Of a stretch of 64,000 nt of DNA, positions 47,881 to 60,391 are shown piece after piece (position 1 is the first letter of the stretch; each line of letters starts with the position of its first letter). The DNA comes from Torreya grandis (taxonomy: Eukaryota; Streptophyta; Pinopsida; Cupressales; Taxaceae), in the NCBI GenBank assembly GCA_037957365.1, contig JARHVA010005352.1:1063501-1127500 (forward strand), written 5' to 3'. Under the pieces are notes generated by a model. The model was not told the origin of the DNA and made no database searches. It saw only the letters and a list, made by a program, of their open reading frames with translations. The translations under genes and the position numbers were made by a program.

Positions 47881-48610
47881 CCAATGCTCTTCCAAACCAA
47901 TATTTAGATATTTTTAAGCAACCATTTCCTAACAATCCATCCACATCAAACACCATCCAAGCTAACCCTTAATTCAACCCCTAATTAATACAATCCATGA
48001 CCAATTATTACCTAAAGAATTCCTAAAAGAACCTTTGGTCTTGGATCTCCTTATAGAAGTTGCTTTTAATTTGAGTCAACTTGAGGTCATTAAAGTTGAT
48101 CCCATAATTCCCATCGAACTCCTTGATCTTATTACATGGGATCATTCGTAGTGAATCTCCTAAAAATGAAAATGAAATTACTCTTAAAAATGAAAATGAA
48201 ATTACTCTTTAGGATGTTACAGATAAACATCTTGACATTTCTAAAGTTTCATATGTTACCCCTTTAATACCTAGCAAGCCTTGTCATGGAAAACATAAAT
48301 TGAGAACCGATCCTTTTGCCTAAAACCTTGACCCTTAGAAACCATATTCTATCATAATAACTCATTACCCTAAAGATACCAAAGGAAAGAGTAATTCTCT
48401 CACATCGATAAATGGGACAATTATCTTGGCATTCCATCAAAGAAAGTTATAGCTCATCCTCAGGTTAAAGTGGATCTTTTTCAAATATCAACAGATCCAA
48501 ATCATAGTCTGAATACCCCATCTATTGTTAACACCCAAAATAACAAAGGACCTATCCCTTTTATACCATCTCCATCATCCATTTTAGGACCTCATGCATC
48601 TTATAGAATA
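47881..48610 (+). pseudogene. Element 4 remnant between gag and extra RNase H
   Basis: Weakly readable protein-like text, such as ISKVSYVTPLIPSKPCHGKH and FHQRKL, but no protease DSGAS or RT motif. A 24-bp tandem duplication (AAAAATGAAAATGAAATTAC...) lies at about 48163-48211. In related elements protease, RT and RNase H would occupy this interval, so roughly 2 kb is missing. Confidence 0.5.
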
Positions 48611-48614
48611 TCAA

Positions 48615-49015
48615 ATGACTCTATTCTTTGATAGGTCTAAGTGTGAATATAGAAGTGGTGTAGGGATTGTATTAATCCCTCGTCAAGGTATCCCTATGCC
48701 TTTATCTTTTAAATTAGACTTTGATTGCACCAATAACATAGCTAAGTATGAAGCATTAATTATAGGACTCTAAATTACTCTTGCACTAGGAGTCAGATCC
48801 CTTAACATATATGGGGATTCTCAGTTGGTGATTAATCAAATTACCAATGTATATTAATGTAAAAATGGTATCCTCCAAAGATATAAAACTTTGGCTGATC
48901 AGATTTTATCTACATTTAAATGTTATGCCATCCAAGTTACTCATAGGTCTACTAATAAGTTTGCAAATTCTATGGCCTCTCTTACTTCTTCTATCCTAGG
49001 CTCATCTCAAGAGTC
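48615..49015 (+). pseudogene. Element 4 extra RNase H
   Basis: From the ATG at 48615 the frame reads MTLFFDRSKCEYRSGVGIVL, PMPLSFKLDFDCTNNIAKYE, ALIIGL, VRSLNIYGDSQLVINQITNV and ends STNKFANSMASLTSS. The catalytic Asp (FFD), Glu (KYE) and Asp (YGD) are all present; the Gly after the first Asp is Arg. Only two stops interrupt it, both at Gln positions. The motifs are those of the Tat extra RNase H rather than the RT-linked one. Confidence 0.85.
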
Positions 49016-49269
49016 TAAGTTATTTTTTCTTGTCAATTGAAATAATTATCCTTATTATATGAGGATATATCTTCCATCCATCCATAATATCAAAAAAAAT
49101 CTCAAGGAGCCATGGTATGTACAAATATTTAATTATTTTTCTATGGGATTGTCTCCCCCTCATTTATCTAAAGGTGTTGGGCATGTCTTCTAGTAGAAAG
49201 TTGCCTACTATATCATTCTAGGGGGAGTTCTTTATAAGTGTGGTTTTTATATTATTCTCCTTTGTTATC

Positions 49270-50373
49270 TCCAAAAGCATGAAACTACCTTATCTATCTA
49301 AGAATTCCATGATGGCTCATGTAGTGGACATTTTAATGGTTATACAATTGCCAAGAAAATCTTACACCTAAGTTACTAATGGCCTACGTTAAATCAAGAT
49401 TATTGTGCCTATATTAAAAGGTGTTTAAAATGTCAAAAACATGAAAATATATCTCATGTCCCTAGTAAATCTTTACAAGCTACAAGAGACTTTTGGCCAT
49501 TCTCCTAGTGGGGGCTCAATCTTATGAGGTAGATTAATCCTAAATCCTCTCAGCATCATGGATTTATTATCACCACCATAGAGTACTTCACTAAATGGGT
49601 GGAAGCTATACTGCTTATCTCGACCAAGGTAGAGAAGATTGTGGAATTTATCCATAATCACATTGTTTGTCATTTTGGAATTCTTTATAAAATTATAATA
49701 GATAATGGAAAATATTTTAAAAATAAGAAAGTCTAGGTGTTATGTGACTCATTTAAAATCAAATTAAGTTTTTCCTCACCTTACTATACTCAATATAATG
49801 ATCAAGTTGAAGCATCTAATAAAACCTTAGTAAAAATCTTAACCAAAGTCATTAATGAAGTTGGAAAAGATTGGCATCTTCATATCCCTTTTGCCATATG
49901 GGCATATTGAACTAGTATTCAAACCCCTACAGGTACCTCTCCATTTTCTCTAGTCTATGGTTTAGAAGTAGTACTTCCTTTGGAAGTCCAAATTCCTTCC
50001 CTTTGAGTCTCTCTTTGAGACATTGTTTATGATGAGGATTTCAATCAAGAATATTTATCCTAGCTTATATTCTTAGATGATAATTGATCAATATCCCTTG
50101 ACCAGCTTCATATATATCAAGAATGATTAAAATGAGCATATAATCAACATGTAAGAGAGTGTGAATATAATATTAGAGTTCTTGTGCTTAAAGAAAATGA
50201 AAATTTTACTTATATGGAATGAAGTAAAAGGGGTAAGTTTACTCCTAGTTGGCTTGGACCATACACCATAACCCATAAATATGGATCTGGGGCATATCAT
50301 TTAGCCTCTCTTAATGTTAAACCAAAATGTGAACCTCTTAATGCCTTGAATTTGTGTCCTTTCTATAGTTAGT
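49270..50373 (+). pseudogene. Element 4 integrase
   Basis: The H2C2 zinc domain reads FHDGSCSGHFNGYTIAKKIL, then YIKRCLKCQKH. The core has WGLNLM where WG(L/M)DL is expected, so the first catalytic Asp is Asn. Then come EYFTKWVEAILLISTKVEKI, IIIDNGKYF (second Asp) and YYTQYNDQVEASNKTL (Glu). IWA(Y)..S.QTPTG(T)SPFSLVYGLEVVLPLEV and the C-terminal SWLGPYTITHKYGSGAYHLA (GPY/F module) follow, ending CEPLNALNLCPFYS. The frame is open over most of its length except for stops at Gln or Trp codons. Confidence 0.9.
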
Positions 50374-51389
50374 AAATGTTGGCTCATCTTGAGTAGTCAG
50401 TTCTATCATATCACTTTATACCTAATAATGATATGAGAATTATGTGGTTACCTAGTAGTTATTTTAATCCTTACCTTAAATATGAATACCTATCTCTATT
50501 CATATCATTCTCTCTTGGATAAGTTTAACATATATTGGGAGAAACCTCAAATCATTATTTCCCTTATTTATTACACACCCTTATTTTCCAAGATAACATA
50601 ATCATTTAATATAATGGAATTAGGGAAATTATCTTAAAAGGATCTTTTTATGCCAATATTATTATTACAAAAAAAAATCAAGTATCAAAATCCAAATCAA
50701 AAAGGAAAAAATAAATAGACTTATCCCTCAAAGGAAAGCTATAATCAAATACAAAAAGGCAAAAATAAATAGACCTATCCCTCAAAATATAGCTATGCAA
50801 AAATATAAAAATTTATACCACTCCCTTGAAGGATGGCTACTAAGCAGAAAACTTCCCACATTGATCAATTTTAAATATTATGTTATTTTCAAAAGCCCTA
50901 AAAGCAAGCCAAGCATAAAAAAAAGTCATGTTGTCAAAAGCAAAGCCTGAATAAAGCTTCCCATCTTGATCAAATTTTTAATATTAGACTTCCTATATTG
51001 ATCAATCTACTTGTTGACATAAAATGATTCTCAAAAGAGAAATCTTAATTTTTGAAATATGAGTGACATTGTTATTCATCCCTTATCCCATCAAAATCAT
51101 ATAATCCCAATAATTTTATCTTTGATTAATCCAAGTTGTGTTAATATTTATTATCTTTTAGTTAGATATGCATATGCAATGTAGATGAGAGGTCATATTT
51201 TTTGTTGTGGTCCAAGCCAATGTGGGATGGATTTATAATTTATGTTCATTAAGAATCCATAATCCATCAATCCTAGTATACTTAATATAAACATGTAATC
51301 CATAAACATCATAATGTCAAATAATCCATAAGACATACAATTTCTAATCCCATAACATCACATAATATCCATAAGCATAAACCATAAAT
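50374..51389. other. Element 4 region after integrase, with short direct repeats
   Basis: No ORF. A duplicated unit of about 50 bp lies at 50694-50742 and 50747-50796, sharing AATAAATAGAC.TATCCCTCAAA. TTGATCAA.TTT.AATATTA phrases follow at about 50860 and 50969. Confidence 0.6.
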
Positions 51390-51872
<483 letters not shown>

Positions 51873-51929
51873 CTCAAATGTCTGTACAAATGTAATAAAG
51901 CCTCATGGCCCATATGATGTTCATGTCTA

Positions 51930-52770
51930 CTAGGTAAATATATCTAGATGACACAAATGCTATCATCTCCCCTATCATCTCCTCTTCTCCCTCCCACAAT
52001 GCTTCTTGTATTGATAGTGGCACCTAGGGTCCTTCATGATATACTATGGATAGCCACATGAGATGCAAAGCAAGGAACCTTTGGTAGCTGATCTTGTATA
52101 ATCCTCTTATAGTATCATAGCTCAGCAAGTGCATCCCTATAACTCTATAGTGGTACCATATCTATGGGAATGGAACTTGGACCTGTAGTATCTCAAGTTG
52201 GCCTCTTGACCATAAAATCTCTCATTTTCTCTAACTTGGCCTTGTAAATATCCCTCTCTTGAATGGCTTGGTATCAATATCATCTAACCCTATCAAACTC
52301 ATCCCATAAACTCTATATCTTTGCATAAAATATCCCTACTCATCTTATCATGGGGAATCTTATACTAGTGCCTCATCTATGTGCTCATCTTATATTGGTG
52401 CCTCTTATACCACCTCCTATTGAGGCCTCATTGCTCTATGCTACTACTTTACCATCTCTCTCATAAACTAAGTGGCATAGTCATTTATATAGCTAGCCTC
52501 ATCCACAGTGTACACTAGAGTGCCCTAGATTGGTAGCCTCAAAATCTAGAGGATGTCCTCATTAGTAATCATCATCTCACATGTCAAAATCTAGAAAGTG
52601 TTGGTGGTATAATCCCACCATTCTAGTAGTGCCAATATCATGCTAATGTCTCAATGGATATGATGGTAATAATGGATCCCTTAAAAACCCACTACCTCTA
52701 AGTACACCCAGTCATCATCATCCAACTCCTCCCATAGTTTCTCTAGAAATGGTGGGACTCTATCCCTCAT
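51930..52770 (-). pseudogene. Antisense ORF with plant mobile domain (PMD)
   Basis: From an ATG at 52770 one minus-strand frame reads MRDRVPPFLEKLWEELDDDD, WVYLEVVGF, then ISMILALLEWWDYTTNTFQI with stops at Gln read through, LTCEMMITNEDILxILRLPI and GTLVYTVDEAS. This is the LV.RW...T.TFH...GE.T.TLEDV..LLGLP..G block of the plant mobile domain (MAIN/MAIL1 family and transposon proteins). After a frameshift near 52330, a helical tail follows (RDIYKAKLEKMRDFMVKR, SYRDALAEL, YYKRIIQDQL). Almost all stops are TAA, TAG or TGA where CAA, CAG or CGA fits. Extra antisense ORFs at this place are known in Tat-group elements. Confidence 0.75.
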
Positions 52771-52854
52771 AGTTAGTAACTCACGAGTTTGTCATAAGCA
52801 ATATTTTATTAGTTAATTTCTACTCTTCCTTCCCTTATTACCCTCCTTATAAAT

Positions 52855-53430
52855 CAACATTGATACTTTTATATTGATGATGATCCTTAGAGATCGATGA
52901 TGATACATTTTAGATCATGATCAATCTATATGGATTGTGGTTGATCTATATGGATCAATGTCGATTCCCTCCTTCCTAACAAATTAAATTTTTCTCTCCC
53001 ATCCACTTTACATTCCTAATCTAGTCTTTCCTTATACTATTCCCCTTAATTTTCCTCTTCTAACACCTCCATTAAGATAGAAGTTCTAAAAACATAAGAA
53101 AAAAAAAATGTAAAATACATAAAAAAACATGTCACCGACCTCATAGTGTACTCATCGTCATCATCATCCACTCTTGCTCACCTCCATCACCTTGTTTATG
53201 TATATGCATGTTAGCAACCCATCAAAATTCACTTATAAAACTCTCATGTAATTGATAGCTAAATGAGCCTTCTTTTTTGTCAATAAACTATTTATAGCCC
53301 TTTTTGGGATCAACATCATTCCATTTGATTGATGTCAATTCTCTTTAACTAAAATTGATTGCTTTTGAATGATGTCAATTCTCTTGGATCATCATCAATT
53401 ATTTATGATCGATGTTGATTCCCCCTAGCT
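52855..53430. repeat. ATCGATG/TTGATC-type words beside the antisense ORF
   Basis: Two groups (52855-52965 and 53308-53430) contain GATCGATGATGATAC, GATCAATGTCGATTCC, TTGATTGATGTCAATTC and GATCGATGTTGATTCC. These are the same word family as in the LTRs. Possible minus-strand start sequence near 53150-53190 (ATGGAGGTGAGCAAGAG) lies between them, but its link to the ORF is unproven. Confidence 0.6.
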
Positions 53431-54091
53431 TGATTATTGTTTGCATTTTGGATTGTTTTTCTTGATTTTAGTTTGATTTTGAACCCATATTTTCTTACTT
53501 TTTCCATAGATATTCCATTTTGTCTCTCTTATTAACCTTTAGATTGGAGAATTTTTACCCCTTGTTAGTTCCCTAATCTCTTTTGGCATACCCTTACTTT
53601 TTGGAACCTTACCCCATGTAAGATCCCAAGGGTGTCTTTTGTCTTAAGTATGTTTGCCTATAGGTACATATACACCATACACACATTGAATGCTTTAGTT
53701 TGATATTCCTATCTCTTGTTCTCTTGATTTTCCTATTATAAGCTTCTTTGTTTTCACTATGGTATTTCATTTTTTGATGTGGTTTCTTGAGCATTCCTAC
53801 TTACACTAGTTTTTTTTCCTTTTAGTGCAAACATGGACTTCATTTATTGTTGTCTGTCATCTTTTTTTATGTGTCTTTTAAATATCTTCCATTTTGTCCA
53901 TACCATCTCATCCATTTTATTTTTCCATTCCATCTTGTTCAAACTTGTCATCTATTCTGTTTCACTTCCCATCACCTAGTTTGAGGGGGGATACCTCCTC
54001 ACAAAAAATAGCTTGGGGCATGAAGTAGTTCATAGTTTTTGTCTCATGGCACACCACTATATACCACTCCACAAAAAGTTTCAAAAATAGA
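53431..54091. other. Element 4 3' untranslated region
   Basis: No ORF. TTTGAGGGGGGATACC at about 53980 is a polypurine tract but lies about 100 bp before the LTR. AAAAATAGA directly before the LTR (54083-54091) is the tract in the canonical place. Confidence 0.5.
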
Positions 54092-55153
54092 TGATAAATT
54101 TATACACCTTGTATTAATATTATGTATCATTATATGCCCCTTGTGCATAATTATTTTTATAATTACATGTTGCTGTCTTTTTTTCCTTTATCACCTAGGT
54201 TAATAAGTTAATTACTATGGTTAAATAGTAATTACCTCTTTTATTTTACTCTTAAAATCATAAAATCTAAAAAATAAAATAAAACCAAAACATAATAAAC
54301 CTCCAAAAAAACTTATTCCTTGGTTAAAATAAATTGAACAGCCTCAGAGGTCACTTGAACCTTCTTTTACACTGTGTTAACCCATTAGAACAACATTTCA
54401 TTTAACTCCACCCATTTTGGGTAAATAGATGTTGACCCTCTATGATTGATGTCAATCAATTATGATCGATGTTGATCCATAAATGCATAGCAAACCTCCA
54501 TTACTCAGGAGGATGGTGATAGTGCTTTTGGCTTTGAAACTCTACCAAAATCTCACTATAATTTACATACAGACATTGTGAAAGATTTTGTTATATTATA
54601 GAATCTCCACTTAAGGAATCATCAAGAGGATTTTGTGAAGATTCTTCCCTTATTTTGTCAAGTTTATTTTCAATCAAAAAAGTTAGTGTTGTAATTGATT
54701 TTGTTCAATTTCTCATGTCTATTATCTTTTATGTCTGATTGTCATTATTTGACATTTGATTTTATTTATTTTATCAAATTTATAGGTTGTTATTATAGTC
54801 CAATCAATATTCAATTTTACTACATAGAATTGATATCAATTCATCTGAATCAATATTGATCATGTTGGATTAGCCTCAATCCCTATTAGTTTAATTAAAG
54901 TAGTTTTAATCATCTTGTTTAACTCTTGAATCTCTATCAAAATTGTTTATTATTTGCAAACCTCTATTTTTGTCTCTTTTCCATTATATTTTCATCATTT
55001 TATCAAAAATACAAAGTGTTATTATAGTCTATGCTTAATATTTAATAGTGTTTCAAAAAATTGACATTGATTCATCTAAATTGACATCGATCCTATAAAA
55101 TTGACATCAATCTTATAAGATTGGAATCGATCCCTATTAAACATTTAAAACAT

Positions 55154-55162
55154 TATATAAAA
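55154..55162 (+). promoter_or_regulatory. TATA box candidate, element 4 3' LTR
   Basis: TATATAAAA at the same offset as in the 5' LTR. Confidence 0.45.
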
Positions 55163-55202
55163 TATATAATCTATTTTTTGAATATTCTACCTATTCATGT
55201 AG

Positions 55203-55439
55203 ATGACCTTACTTGGTTTAGTGAATAATTCAGTTAGCATATTTAATCTTCCCTTAGTTCCTCAACCTCTCTTTGCAGATCAGAGTGATATAGATTTTGA
55301 GCTAGGACTTTGTCTTATTATTTTTATACATGAATTCACCTATATTGATGAGCTATTGGCTATAATTCAAGAAGACATATACATTGCTAATGAATTATGG
55401 GGTGCATATTTTAATAATATAAATCTTTTTATTAATTGA
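55203..55439 (+). CDS. LTR-resident 78-codon ORF, open copy (unknown)
   Basis: An uninterrupted frame starting MTLLGLVNNSVSIF and ending NNINLFIN, with FELGLCLIIFIHEFTYIDEL in the middle. The equivalent in the 5' LTR has the same length and no indels. Many differences are conservative (Asp/Glu, Ile/Val, Ala/Val), but several are not. I recognise no family. As it lies after the likely transcription start, it would sit in the R/U5 part of the RNA. It may be a chance frame. Confidence 0.3.
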   Translation: MTLLGLVNNSVSIFNLPLVPQPLFADQSDIDFELGLCLIIFIHEFTYIDELLAIIQEDIYIANELWGAYFNNINLFIN

Positions 55440-55787
55440 TCATCTTTAACATTGTTTACTTCTATCTATATCTAATTTTGTAATTTCATGTTTAAGAATA
55501 AACTTAAATGTTTGAACATGGGCTAACATCCATCTGAGAAAGCGTATCACTTCTTGGGATTGGTTTATACCAAACAACCCACCCATCTATCTATTAATCA
55601 ATTTTTGTTTAAGTATGGTTAATTATAGGTTATTTCTCTTGAGCCAAAGAGGAGTTCTCACAATCAATCTTGATCAATGGTGTGTAACCAACCATCCATA
55701 TCTCTAGGTAATCTTAAACCCTACTTATACTTTATTTATAGTAGTTAATTAGATCACATTGAAGAAACAAAAAAAAATACTAAAACA

Positions 55788-57700
55788 CATTCCACTATAA
55801 TAAGCACCATCAAATATACCCATGTAACCAAGGTAAAACATATTACCACCCCAATAGTGGGCAACCAATGTTCTACCTTGCCAAGTAACAATGAACATAC
55901 ATCTTTAGTCACATAATAACATGTTGATCCAAAACCAAATGATGTCTAACTAATAATGTATAAATATTGGTTAGTAATAAATGTCTAATCTATAACATAC
56001 ATCCACTTCCCAATAAGGATTCACCCAACCAAGAGGTTCCAATGTTCCTCAAGTTCTTATTAGGTATAAATTACCTTTCATGCAAAGTGTGCCACAAGTT
56101 TAAAGAAAGGTTTTTAGTTCACAAGTTCCCCTCAATCAGCTAAGAATGACTAATCCATAACATGTCCCTATTCAACCTAATTAGGCATAGTACAACCATA
56201 TTCCTTCATCCCAACTATAGTATTCCCAACATCAAGCCTACACACCTAATCTCAACTAGAATATAAAACCATAATATGTATAATTTAAATAATCATACCC
56301 TAATTTATGTAATCATATTCTCGGTCCATTTCCTAATCAACATAAAATTCCTTAGTAAATACCTCCACTCTACCTTGGTCAAAGTAATCTAATTTTGACC
56401 ACCTAGAATCCACCTTAATAGGTTAATATTCCCATTAGTTTCCTCGAGTAAGAACTACAAAAAATGAAGGATGTAATTACCCTCATTCAAGTGAGGAAAT
56501 AGACCAAAATTTTCAAGTTAAATAATGTATATTCCTATCCCTTCAACATGAAGTACTCACAGATACCATTTCCTCTAGGGTATAAACCACCAAAGTTTGA
56601 CAAAACTAAAGGGGAAAGGTGACCCTAAGTCCCATCTGATAGAATTCTATGTCACATACCAACCAATGGCCTATAGAGACATATGCCTATTATTTTTATT
56701 TCCATGAAAGCTATTAGGGAAAGCATTTGAATGGTTCTTCAAGTTACCCAATAATTTTGTGTCTAATTTTGACAATCTTTTATAAAAGTTTGTATAACAT
56801 TATGTTACAATCTTGAGCATGAAAATTCATCAGTAGATTTAACACAAGAAAAATATAAATTTGGTGAAAGATTCACAAGCTATCTATAATGTTGGAGAGC
56901 CTTTACATACTAATTCACCCAAAATCTATCAGACAAGCAATTACCTATTACGTTTACCAAAAATATACATAATGAGATATCTTATAATCTAGAGTTGTAG
57001 TATGTACATACATTCAAAGAAATCATTGACAAAGGTTTTGGTGATTAAGATATCCATCATTAATAAAGGGGCTGTTAAAATTTCCTCATCTAATTAGAGT
57101 CAAAACAAAAACTAGAAAAATAGCCAAAATTAAAGTCTAGTCCAAGCATAAGCATCATAACAAACCCAAGATAATAACTATGACAAATCCTAATAATTTA
57201 ATCACAATAAGAATGTTTTAGGTAACTAAGTAATAGAGTTTTGACATGTCTAAATGGTGTAAACAATATTTACTCAGCCTATGTTACCTTTTCAAATAAC
57301 TCCTAACCAACAACCTCTTTAACAAATATAGTATGCACAACAAGTGCAACAACCTAGACCAATGCAACAAATGTAACAAACATAATAACATATGCCTTTG
57401 TAAAACCTTCCTCCAAGAAGGAATTTGCTTATTCATCATGCCTTTCACAACCTTGGAGAATCCATTGCATTAATGTTTTGAAAACTTGTTGTAGCTAACC
57501 TAATTAAATGGCCTATTTTGAAAGGGAAAATTATTGAGGGTACTAAAATTCTAGATAGGTACATGCCAAATAAATTCTATGGATATTATCAGGTTAATGT
57601 CCATAACTTGTAGTGTTGTGTGAAAATCAAACATGTCATCAAAAATATGTTAGAAATGGAGATATCACATTATATTATGGATCTTCCACCTCCAATCAAA
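55788..57700 (+). pseudogene. Element 3 gag, capsid and zinc-knuckle part
   Basis: Gag resumes at the element 4 edge with a Gln/Pro/Asn-rich region (QQAPSNIPMQPRQNILPPQQ if Gln-derived stops are read). The capsid domain at about 56565-57000 reads FPLGYKPPKFDKTKGKGDPK, HLIEFYVTYQPMAYRDICLL, LGKAFEWFFKLPNNFVSNFD, matching PLGYK.PKF..F.G.GDP..HL..F and A..WF..LP....FD. At 57558-57670 comes YMPNKFYGYYQVNVHNLQCC, VKIKHVIKNMLEMEI, the decayed F(C).YH...GH....C..L...I..M(I)..GEI segment. Several frameshifts lie between 57000 and 57400. Confidence 0.85.
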
Positions 57701-58330
57701 ACCTCAACATTTATCAAGATCCTTTTCCCAACATAACAATCAACAATAATAGATATAATAATGGCCAATTTAACATCAACAATAATATTATCAACAACCA
57801 AGGCTAAACTAGTAAGATCAATAAAACTAACATAACCAATAGAACTAATAGCAAAATCAACAACATCAAAATAATGGACATAAATAAGGCCATAATGGTG
57901 CAAAAAACCAATAGACCTACCAATCAGTTACACATAAACACAACATAGTTGTAGGCCATATTATAGGAGGTGATGTTAACACTATTTAAATTAGTCCTAT
58001 ACCAACTCCCAATTAGAGAAGACTATTTCTAATCATTCTCAACCAACAAACCTATGTTGGTAATCGTTCCTTGACCTAGGACCACATATATGCAAACCGA
58101 CAAGCAATGATTCCCATGTTTGGACCTTATATGGATAACTTGTCATTAGCCCATGACAACACAGAAGTTCATCTATAACCAAGACTTATCCTACCTAGTT
58201 CCCCTCCACCATCATTTATTAGTAACAATGGTCCTATACCTAATCTTAATTGTGCAATCATAACTCATTAGTCAAAGATTACCATACTAGGCTCACAACC
58301 GTTTTCCACTTCACACATCATCCAACCAAC
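57701..58330 (+). pseudogene. Element 3 gag-protease linker
   Basis: Asn/Ile-rich, low-complexity coding remnant in shifting frames. No domain was recognised. Confidence 0.4.
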
Positions 58331-58334
58331 CATT

Positions 58335-59215
58335 TTGCCTTGCAACAATCCATTTACCACTATCCCAAAAAAAATGTTTGATTTTATGGAACAATTACAA
58401 AAGATGCCTACAAATATCTCCATTTTAGATTTATTGTGTACATTCACTATCCAGAAAAATATCTTGACTAAATTCCTTGGCCAATATAAAGTACCAAATG
58501 ACATATCTCCTAACAAATTTCAATCTTTAGTTGGGCACCTATCTCTAGAATAATAAGTAACATTAAATCAAAGTGATTTGTCATCCCTTGACCCACTACA
58601 TAATAATAATTTATACATTTAAGTTTACATAATGAGGCACAAAGTGAGGCATGTCCTCATAGACAATGCATCATACCTAAATATTATGTCTCTAAATGTC
58701 ATCAAGTTTTTTGGGTACACAATAATAGACATCCAAGTATAAAAAATCACAATCAAAGCCTAAAATAATGAAGAATGAGAAACATAAGGCACCATCACCT
58801 TGTTAGTTAGCATTGGTCCTTTAACCCATGATACACTTTACCATGTGTTAGATCTTGATCTATCATTTAATATGATTTTGGGTAGACCTTGGATACATGA
58901 TATTTGTGTTGTCCCATCAACATTACACTAGTGTATCAAGTTATCCCATTTAAGAATGGAGGTTACTATTTTAGGAGATTTGCATCCATACAAGCATTTT
59001 AAACATTTACAAGCTGAGTTGAAGAGCTACAATTACCATTTCAACATGAATCTAATTACCAAGAAGGACAAGGGGATTGCAATAGTGATTTATTTACTAG
59101 AGGCCAACTACAAATACCCTCATACCCTTGATTCACTTTCCCATATGACACCTCTTGAAATGTCCAATCATTATACCATCTTAGATAATGGTCTAGGAGA
59201 GTACTTGACCTAAGA
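58335..59215 (+). pseudogene. Element 3 aspartic protease region
   Basis: The frame starts PFTTIPKKMFDFMEQLQKMP, ISILDLLCTF, typical of the segment ahead of Tat proteases. The active-site block reads HVLIDNASYLNIMSLNVIKF (58630-58720) with the catalytic Asp retained. LGRPWIHDICVVPSTLHQ near 58880-58930 (with the last Gln a stop) is the (L)LGRPWIH..(G)A(V)PST(L)HQ block. A Tat-style tail follows (MEVTILGDLHPYKHF to LGEYLT). Most stops are at Gln positions. Confidence 0.85.
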
Positions 59216-60390
59216 CACCTTTCACATTGCAAAGCTTCCATATAACCCCAAGTCCTTTGGAAGATCAAAATCTAAACCCCTCATGCAATGGAAAAGAGAA
59301 TGTAAAATCCATTTGCATAGTCTAGCACATGTTGCTTTTATACTATCCTTTGGCCAAAGGTAGGACACTCTCAAAGGTGATGAATCATGGTTTTATAATG
59401 ACAAATTAGTTGATTCTTATGATAAATACAAGAATCCTAGTCCTAATTGGATCATGGAGAGCCAAGACTAGGAAGGAGGATGCCTTAGGCTAAATCAAAA
59501 GGGAACATTTCAGACAATTTCTATGAGTAGGTACAAAGGAACCTATGGACTTAGATTTAAACCACATGGGGGTGACCCCACATATCCTATTTAAGTTATA
59601 TCATCAATGACTAGTGATGATGATGCTGACAATAAACTAGAGTCTAATAATAACCCATTTGATGACCTAGCCTATACCGATATATTTGAAAATAATTCCA
59701 TTTGTAACCTTCAACTAGTCATTCATCATAATCCATTACCATTATATTATCCCCAACTAATAGACTAGGGCCAATAAGAGTCCAACATGTCAATTGATGA
59801 ATTTTAGAATGATGAGACTTTTTATGATTTTCTAGGCCTTAGGGAAAATGTTTAGTTACGAGACCAAAAAAAAGGGTTCTAAATTAAGTTAGATCCTAAA
59901 TCCTATTTTGGAGAGTGGGTGAACACCCTTTTATCAAAAACAAATAATTAAAACATTGACATCCCCAAGTTAAAAACTCTTTGAGGTGCTTTTAGAATAG
60001 GGTAAAAGTAAAGATAAAGGCTAGTCTAGTGGTGAAAACCTATTTTAGGCACCATTAGATGGGGTTTTCAACCTTATTAAAATATATACTAGGAGACCAT
60101 CAAGGAAAAAATTGTCTATGGATCTAAATTTAATATCAAAGAAGAATAGGCTTTTGATCAAATAATTTAGGATACTAATGTCGATGAACTTATTTATGTG
60201 TTTGAATTTAGTCTTAAATAATAGAAGACATTTGATCACATAATTTAGGAGTTTTTAACAACATTTGTTACATGGCCATAAATAATATTAGAGGCTTTTG
60301 AAATTAAAGAACTAGTTTTAACAAATGACTCTGACATAGCCCAAAAATTCAAATCTTTACCCACTATCTTGAAGATGGTTCAACCCTTCT
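59216..60390 (+). pseudogene. Element 3 protease-RT linker
   Basis: An acidic, poorly conserved polyprotein linker. It includes RYKGTYGLRFKPHGGDPTYP near 59530-59590, similar to the glycine-rich GLGY.P.. patch between protease and RT in plant Gypsy elements. Acidic repeats and further frame breaks follow. Confidence 0.5.
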
Positions 60391-60391
60391 A

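Larger units (their letters stand above)
54092..55787 (+). repeat. Element 4 3' LTR
   Basis: It is the partner of 43591-45290, with the same TATA box, short-repeat cluster and LTR ORF. It is followed directly by element 3 gag. Confidence 0.92.
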
